Origin: Candidatus Sodaliphilus limicaballi
Lineage (GTDB): Bacteria; Bacteroidota; Bacteroidia; Bacteroidales; Muribaculaceae
Reading direction: 5' to 3'
DNA length: 48,591 bases
Assembly: GCA_018065815.1 (NCBI GenBank)
Contig: JAGHSP010000069.1
Coordinates: 1 to 48,591 of the forward strand
Shown here: positions 43,722-48,591 of the stretch, piece after piece
Position numbering within the stretch: position 1 is the first letter of the stretch
Layout of the letters: every line of letters starts with the position of its first letter
Program-made: the position numbers and the translations under genes
Notes under the pieces: generated by a model
The model's input: only the letters and a program-made list of their open reading frames with translations
The model's database searches: none
What the model was told of the DNA's origin: nothing

Positions 43722-44482
43722 TTCTTCTTCATTTTGCGGTTAAACTCCTCGGCCTCTCGCGCCTTGGCGTCGAGTTCGGTCAGCGCGCGCCATGTGTCGG
43801 TACCCAGGATCTCGCCCTCTTTGGTCACGTCGCCGCCCGTCAGCGCCCTTATCTGGTTGTTCATCATGTCGGCCATCTCCACAGTGCCGCCTCCGTCGCT
43901 GGGCTTGAACAGGTTCGGGAACTGATGGGCAAACATCGCCTTTACTTGCGTCCACCACTGTATCACGCCCAGTTGCTCCCACATCTCCACCTTGCCCTTC
44001 AGCCCGGGATAGAGCAGCCGCGCAAGGTGCTTCACTGCCTCTTCGCTCTGGCTCTGCAATACACCCTGGTAGCAGTTCTCACATTGCAGGTAAGTCCCGA
44101 ACTCCACCCCGTGCAACTCGGCTGGCAGGGCAGCCGCGCCATGCAGCCGGTCAGGGCGCACAGGGCGGCTGCCGGGCTCGTCCAGCCAGTTTAGGGTGTC
44201 AAGCATCCCGGGCACCAGCTCGGGGTTGAGCAGGAACTTCCGCCCTTTGCCGCCCTCCGTCGGCACGGTGCATTCCCATGCTTTCCCCGTGCGGTGCAGC
44301 GCTTTCAGCCCGGTCAAGTGCATCAGCAGGGCGAGGCGGCCGCGCCACGGCTCCTCGGCGCGCGCCTTGATTTTCAGCACCTCGGTCAGTTCCTCCTGGC
44401 TCAATTCAGCCCAGCCAGTGGGCAGCGTCAGGCTCAGCGTCTTGCCGTCACCCGAAAAAGTAGCACGGATCGTCCTTCTCAT
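43718..44482 (-). CDS. Phage structural/assembly protein of unknown function
   Basis: MRRTIRATFSGDGKTLSLTLPTGWAELSQEELTEVL; likely ATG 44482, longer ORF start 44560 overlaps upstream gene. Confidence 0.5.
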   Translation of the reverse strand: MRRTIRATFSGDGKTLSLTLPTGWAELSQEELTEVLKIKARAEEPWRGRLALLMHLTGLKALHRTGKAWECTVPTEGGKGRKFLLNPELVPGMLDTLNWLDEPGSRPVRPDRLHGAAALPAELHGVEFGTYLQCENCYQGVLQSQSEEAVKHLARLLYPGLKGKVEMWEQLGVIQWWTQVKAMFAHQFPNLFKPSDGGGTVEMADMMNNQIRALTGGDVTKEGEILGTDTWRALTELDAKAREAEEFNRKMKKK

Positions 44483-45254
44483 TCTTGTAGGGTTCAAAGG
44501 TGTTGGCGGCATACGCCGTCGAGTTTGCGTAGGTCCGGAATGTCTCGATGTTGCCGTCAAGCCACTCCACCAGTTTCTTCACGTGGTAGTGCGCCATCAC
44601 GCTGTCACCGCTCGCGTCAGCGCCTATCACCTGCAGCACCTTGTGGATGGCTGTGTTCTGCATCGCCGTCGCGCTTCCCGTGCGCAGTGCGTCACACAGT
44701 TCTTGGTAGAACTCTCCTGAGATGCAGTGCTGCACCTTCGCCTCGGCAGCCGCAATCTTGGGTCGCCACTCGTCCAGCATCGAGCGGTGGCCGTTCGCCA
44801 CGCCCAGGTACATCAGCTGCAGTCGCCCGTTCCACACCAGGCTGCGGAACACCTCCCTCGCCGTGTGGGTCTCCACCCACAGCTCATTGCCGCGAAGCAT
44901 CGACAGCAGCTCGTCCACCGTGTCGTCAAGCGACCACTGCACCTGCTGCCGCAGGCGGTTCACGCGCTCGGCACTCGCCGGCGCAACGTTCTGGTTGCTC
45001 ACCACCCCGAATCCGTTCTCGGTCAGCACAAGGTCCAGGTGCGCTATCGCCAGCTTATACGCCGTCAGGCACACCATCCGGTTGCACAGGTTCAGCAGCT
45101 GCAAGTCGTTCTCGCGCTCGCTATACAGGTCGCCGCCCAGCAGCGACTTCACCGACGCCTCGCCCTCGCTCAACTGCTCGGCTATCCGCTCAAACAGCGT
45201 GTCATCGGGCATCACAGCACTTGGCACATAGTATTCAAATTCTTGTCGCGTCAT
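44448..45254 (-). CDS. Phage head-tail connector-like protein (DUF6712-like)
   Basis: 268 aa; position directly downstream of the portal-like gene; alpha-helical. Confidence 0.45.
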   Translation of the reverse strand: MTRQEFEYYVPSAVMPDDTLFERIAEQLSEGEASVKSLLGGDLYSERENDLQLLNLCNRMVCLTAYKLAIAHLDLVLTENGFGVVSNQNVAPASAERVNRLRQQVQWSLDDTVDELLSMLRGNELWVETHTAREVFRSLVWNGRLQLMYLGVANGHRSMLDEWRPKIAAAEAKVQHCISGEFYQELCDALRTGSATAMQNTAIHKVLQVIGADASGDSVMAHYHVKKLVEWLDGNIETFRTYANSTAYAANTFEPYKNEKDDPCYFFG

Positions 45255-46639
45255 TGCTCGTTGTTATCTTGGTTTAGTGAAACTTCCTTTGCATCGGTCT
45301 TCTGGTCGAGGGTGGTGAGCATTATCAGCGGCACATCGGGTACAGCACGCTCTTGCCATCCGTTGTAGTAGATCACTACCCAGTGCACCTTCATCATGAT
45401 GTCGTGCCACGACTTCTCAAGGCTCTGCTTGAGGGTGAAAAGTTCTCGCTTGTCACTGCCGCTGTTGTTGCTTTGCGACTTGCCGGGCGTTGCACCCACA
45501 AGGTTAGGGTGGATATTGTCGCCATAGCAAGTCATGTTGGCTGCCTCCTGAATATCCTCGCTCCAGTCGCCGCCTTCCTTGCTCGCGTCGATCACGTTGA
45601 TCCGCACCATGCGGTTTTCCTTTCCGTTGGGGTCGATGTAGTAGCCCGTTATCCACACTTTGCCGCTGTTCTCAATGCCCGCAACAAAGTTCTTGATGTT
45701 CTCTTTCTCACGCTTGATGCGCTCGGCTTGCTTCAGCGGGTCGGTGATATTCTCCTCGTCACAGATGTTATACCAGTAGTCCCTATGCACCTCCACCTGG
45801 TACTTCACGCTCGCATGGTTGCGCAGCTTGGCTTTCTTGCCTGTACCTATCAGTCGCTTGATGTCAAACCAGTCGCCCCTGAAGATTGCCGTGTAATAGG
45901 GCACGGGGTAATACTGCAAGCCGGGAGTGGGAAAGCGCATCAGCACCGCAAACTTCCTCGTCTTGGTGCGCTCTTTCTTCAAGCCGTCCCAGCCGGGTGC
46001 TCGCCCCATCAGCACCTCGAGGTGACCCAGCGGGTCTTTCTCGTCGAGCAGCTGCAGCACCTCGATGTCCTTGGCGGTCAACCCGCGCTGGCCGCGCCAG
46101 TTGGCATAGAACACATGGTTGATGCGGCCTCGTGCATCGGCTTTCTCAAAGCGGCAGTAGCACGCCTCCTTGTGGCGCACCTGAACCACCTTGCTGCCGT
46201 CACGGCTCAGGATAATCACAGCAACCGCAAAGTAGAAGTATTTCATGTCGGTAGCCTGCTCCAGGAAAAACTCGGGAAGCGAGTTCTGGAACATCCACCG
46301 CTTCACCTCCATGTCGGTGGTGGGCTCGCCGCTCTGCGGGTCGTTGTAGCGCAGTCCGTTGCCATAGCACGTCAGCACGTTGAACAGCTTGTTCTGGCTC
46401 ATGATCTCGTCAGCACCTATCAGTCGCATCATCTCAAACGGCAACTGGTCGTCGGCTCCGAATGGCACATACTGGTACTTGCCGCCATACTGCGGCAGGT
46501 TCCTCACCGCTGGCAAGCCGTCCTCGTCAAAGATGTCGCCGCTGCTGCTCACCTCGCTCATGATTGCAGCAACCTTACTCTTACCCACGGTGAATATCTC
46601 GCCCTTGGGCAACTGGATGTCTAAATCTTCTCTTTTCAT
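45251..46639 (-). CDS. Putative phage portal-like protein
   Basis: 462 aa; PFGADDQLPFEMMRLIGADEIMSQNKLFNVLTCYGNGLRY, HPNLVGATPGKSQSNNSGSDKRELFTLKQ. Confidence 0.5.
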   Translation of the reverse strand: MKREDLDIQLPKGEIFTVGKSKVAAIMSEVSSSGDIFDEDGLPAVRNLPQYGGKYQYVPFGADDQLPFEMMRLIGADEIMSQNKLFNVLTCYGNGLRYNDPQSGEPTTDMEVKRWMFQNSLPEFFLEQATDMKYFYFAVAVIILSRDGSKVVQVRHKEACYCRFEKADARGRINHVFYANWRGQRGLTAKDIEVLQLLDEKDPLGHLEVLMGRAPGWDGLKKERTKTRKFAVLMRFPTPGLQYYPVPYYTAIFRGDWFDIKRLIGTGKKAKLRNHASVKYQVEVHRDYWYNICDEENITDPLKQAERIKREKENIKNFVAGIENSGKVWITGYYIDPNGKENRMVRINVIDASKEGGDWSEDIQEAANMTCYGDNIHPNLVGATPGKSQSNNSGSDKRELFTLKQSLEKSWHDIMMKVHWVVIYYNGWQERAVPDVPLIMLTTLDQKTDAKEVSLNQDNNEQ

Positions 46640-46884
46640 CGGTATATTGTCATATTATTGATTTCAAACAGTGTCACGTCGCGGAACTCGCGTATCAGCC
46701 CGCTCTCGGGCAACTTGATCCGGTGCGTCCCCTTGCGCCAGTGGCTGCCCACGCATTTCACGCCGCGGTACTCCAGTATGTCACCCGTGCTCAGCTTCCA
46801 CACGCGCAGGTCGCACGCATATCCCGCCTCAAGCAGCACAATGGCATCCTTGATGTGGATCACGCCTTTAGTTGTAGGTCTCAT
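46636..46884 (-). CDS. Small phage hypothetical protein
   Basis: MRPTTKGVIHIKDAIVLLEAG...; overlaps portal-like start and upstream stop. Confidence 0.5.
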   Translation of the reverse strand: MRPTTKGVIHIKDAIVLLEAGYACDLRVWKLSTGDILEYRGVKCVGSHWRKGTHRIKLPESGLIREFRDVTLFEINNMTIYR

Positions 46885-47884
46885 CAAATGTCGAGTCAAA
46901 TAGTTTGGGAGCCCTCACGGCCATCAGGCGGGCGCTCAACTGCTCGGCTCGGCGCCAGGTCACAGTCATGTCGGCAACGGTGTCGTCGGCGGTGTTATGC
47001 TTCACGTCAACGCCTGTCACCACCACTGCGTCAATGGCAACGCCTTTGTTGAGCAGTAGCAACTCGCGGCTGCGGGCAAGGTCACGAACAAGCGCCACTC
47101 CGCTCGGGCGCAACGCTCCCGTCCAGCTCTTCACCGTGTCGGTCTCCTCCAGGTTATACATTCGCAGCTGGCCGTTCACCAGCGCTGTCTCTCTCACATA
47201 GTCGGGGTCGCTCTCTTGCATCCCGGCAAAATACACCGCCTCCCAGGCACCGAAGGCGTTGCGCATCAGCATCGCCGTCTCGGCTGTGGCAAGTGTGCTC
47301 ACGCGGTAACGCATCGTGCGCTCTCCGGCCTTTACAGTGTAGCCCACAAGCCTGCCCATCGACAGGTCAACAAACTGTGCCGCGCTCACGTCAACCTCCG
47401 CCGCCTCGCCAGCCTGCAACTCAATGTCGAGCGTGCGCTGCACTGTTACCACCTCGCTGCCGTTCCAGTAGGTCGCCACCACTATCACTGCCGGCAGCGA
47501 TGTCTCAATCGGGAGCAGCGTCAGCAGTTCCTTGCGCTTCTCCGAGGTGTCGCGCTCGCTCATCACGGTGCTCAGGAAGAACGACGGCAGGAACTTCATC
47601 GCCGGCTCGTTCACCGTCAGGCGGCTCTGCACCACATGCACCGTCTTGCTCTCATCGCCCACCGTGATCCTGAAGGTTGCTGCCACCTCGGCAATCAGCG
47701 GTGACAACAGTTTATACAGGTGATACACTCGCACCTTGCCCTCCACAGGGATATAGGTGCCGTTCAGCACCGCCGCCCCGCTGGCGTCGGCAATCGTCAC
47801 CGTCACATCCTCGTGGCTGTCTGCCTCCAGGATGTCAAGCTCGCTCACAAAGTGCCATGCTCCTATGTCGTTAAAGTTTATCAT
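46868..47884 (-). CDS. Phage structural protein of unknown function
   Basis: 338 aa, first large gene of the structural block; preceded by -7 box 47889-47896. Confidence 0.55.
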   Translation of the reverse strand: MINFNDIGAWHFVSELDILEADSHEDVTVTIADASGAAVLNGTYIPVEGKVRVYHLYKLLSPLIAEVAATFRITVGDESKTVHVVQSRLTVNEPAMKFLPSFFLSTVMSERDTSEKRKELLTLLPIETSLPAVIVVATYWNGSEVVTVQRTLDIELQAGEAAEVDVSAAQFVDLSMGRLVGYTVKAGERTMRYRVSTLATAETAMLMRNAFGAWEAVYFAGMQESDPDYVRETALVNGQLRMYNLEETDTVKSWTGALRPSGVALVRDLARSRELLLLNKGVAIDAVVVTGVDVKHNTADDTVADMTVTWRRAEQLSARLMAVRAPKLFDSTFDETYN

Positions 47885-47888
47885 ATCG

Positions 47889-47896
47889 CAAAGTTA
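47889..47896 (-). promoter_or_regulatory. Bacteroidota -7 element (TAACTTTG)
   Basis: TAnnTTTG only 4 nt upstream of ATG 47884. Confidence 0.5.
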
Positions 47897-47930
47897 CTTC
47901 TTGCTTGCAACAGGTAAAAAGACACTCACG

Positions 47931-48095
47931 CTACTCACGCAGCTTGGCGATGAAGCGCTGCACACGGGGGCATTGCTTTGGGTGCTTGCGCTCCACTGCG
48001 TCCTCGCCACATGCCGTGCAGTAGTTGCACAGCAGTCGTGACAGCCTTGTCGGCGACACCGCTATGCAGGTCTCATTGATTCTTCTCTTTCCCAT
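47931..48095 (-). CDS. 54-aa Cys-containing small protein (possible zinc-binding)
   Basis: MGKRRINETCIAVSPTRLSRLLCNYCTACGEDAVERKHPKQCPRVQRFIAKLRE*; read from the sequence, below ORF track length cut-off. Confidence 0.55.
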   Translation of the reverse strand: MGKRRINETCIAVSPTRLSRLLCNYCTACGEDAVERKHPKQCPRVQRFIAKLRE

Positions 48096-48231
48096 CGTTT
48101 ATGCGGTAATATTCGTCATCAACCATGTCTTTCCACTCTCGCTCGCGAGCCACAAAGCACGCCAGGTCTATCACTACCGCCGCCACCAGCGCCAGCAATA
48201 CTATCGCTATCACTAACAATGTTATTTTCAT
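48073..48231 (-). CDS. 52-aa small membrane protein
   Basis: MKITLLVIAIVLLALVAAVVIDLACFVAREREWKDMVDDEYYRINDGKEKNQ*; N-terminal TM; preceded by a -7 box; overlaps next gene. Confidence 0.55.
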   Translation of the reverse strand: MKITLLVIAIVLLALVAAVVIDLACFVAREREWKDMVDDEYYRINDGKEKNQ

Positions 48232-48252
48232 AATTCCAAATGTTTATTCTTG

Positions 48253-48260
48253 CAAAGATA
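48253..48260 (-). promoter_or_regulatory. Bacteroidota -7 element (TATCTTTG)
   Basis: TAnnTTTG 21 nt upstream of ATG 48231. Confidence 0.55.
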
Positions 48261-48306
48261 CAATATATCATCGTTATCGTTATTATATTATTGGTCAAAA
48301 GTAATC

Positions 48307-48337
48307 AAAAAAGCCCCGCGCCTCACGGAGCAGGGCT
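48307..48337 (-). terminator. Rho-independent terminator
   Basis: AGCCCTGCTCCGTGAGGCGCGGGGCT hairpin (two mismatches) then T6 on the minus strand, downstream of the edge gene. Confidence 0.75.
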
Positions 48338-48380
48338 CGAAATACTCTGTTTACTATGTAAAAAAAATGTGTCGCTTTGG

Positions 48381-48591
48381 TTATTCTTGACCAGCGTCGC
48401 CATCGCGCTCCGCTACATTCCAAACGCTGGCCAACTCATCACTCATCTTGCATTCTTTGTTTTGCATCAAAACGTGATCAACGCAGATGCTCAACATCTC
48501 ACGATAGGTTATAGGCAAGTCCAACACTCCGCTCAGCGTGCGGAATGCCGCCAACGGTACACACCAATTGCGGAGTATGCGGTCTTGAACC
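48381..48591 (-). CDS. C-terminal end of a DUF3987/VirE-like replicative primase-helicase-type protein (truncated by window edge)
   Basis: VQDRILRNWCVPLAAFRTLSGVLDLPITYREMLSICVDHVLMQNKECKMSDELASVWNVAERDGDAGQE*. Confidence 0.45.
   Translation of the reverse strand, partial: VQDRILRNWCVPLAAFRTLSGVLDLPITYREMLSICVDHVLMQNKECKMSDELASVWNVAERDGDAGQE

Noticed and set aside
45353-46624. 423-aa plus-strand ORF
   Set aside because: Antisense shadow of the portal-like gene in high-GC sequence; low-complexity His/Val/Leu-rich translation.
1-48591. CRISPR arrays, IS elements, rRNA
   Set aside because: No regularly spaced repeats, transposase ORFs or rRNA-like sequence recognised in the window.

Overview
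The window is Bacteroidota (Bacteroidales-like) chromosome, about 1-27.8 kb, followed by a prophage or prophage-derived element from about 27.8 kb to the right edge. Host part: suf genes (sufS partial, sufE, DUF59), folK, glyS, a thiL-like kinase, a PagL-like outer-membrane protein, dnaE, secDF, a three-gene operon (serine palmitoyltransferase, SDR, APH-like kinase), a bile-acid/Na+ symporter family protein, an acyltransferase, a BamA/TamA-like OMP, a glycosyltransferase, a BaiN/HI0933 flavoprotein and a TolC-MacA-MacB-MacB-ATPase efflux operon. tRNA-Ser(GCT) marks the junction and is followed by a tyrosine integrase. The phage part is transcribed leftward: connector/portal-like genes, a giant 2555-aa tail-fibre-like protein, a reverse transcriptase, and a holin, amidase and unimolecular-spanin-like lysis cassette. 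The main find is a diversity-generating retroelement (DGR). A 111-bp template repeat (TR, 34743-34853) matches a 111-bp variable repeat (VR, 35018-35128) at the C-terminus of the 2555-aa fibre. There are 13 mismatches, and all fall at coding-strand adenines of the TR, giving nine N-to-Y/S/V/F replacements and one silent change. The RT (33219-34532) carries DGR-type motifs (IGLRSSQ, YCDD) and an unusual C-terminal extension of about 115 aa. No Avd-like ORF was seen. TR and RT appear to form an autonomous transcription unit, with a Bacteroidota-type promoter just after the fibre terminator and a strong terminator after the RT. All calls come from reading the sequence; no database search was run.
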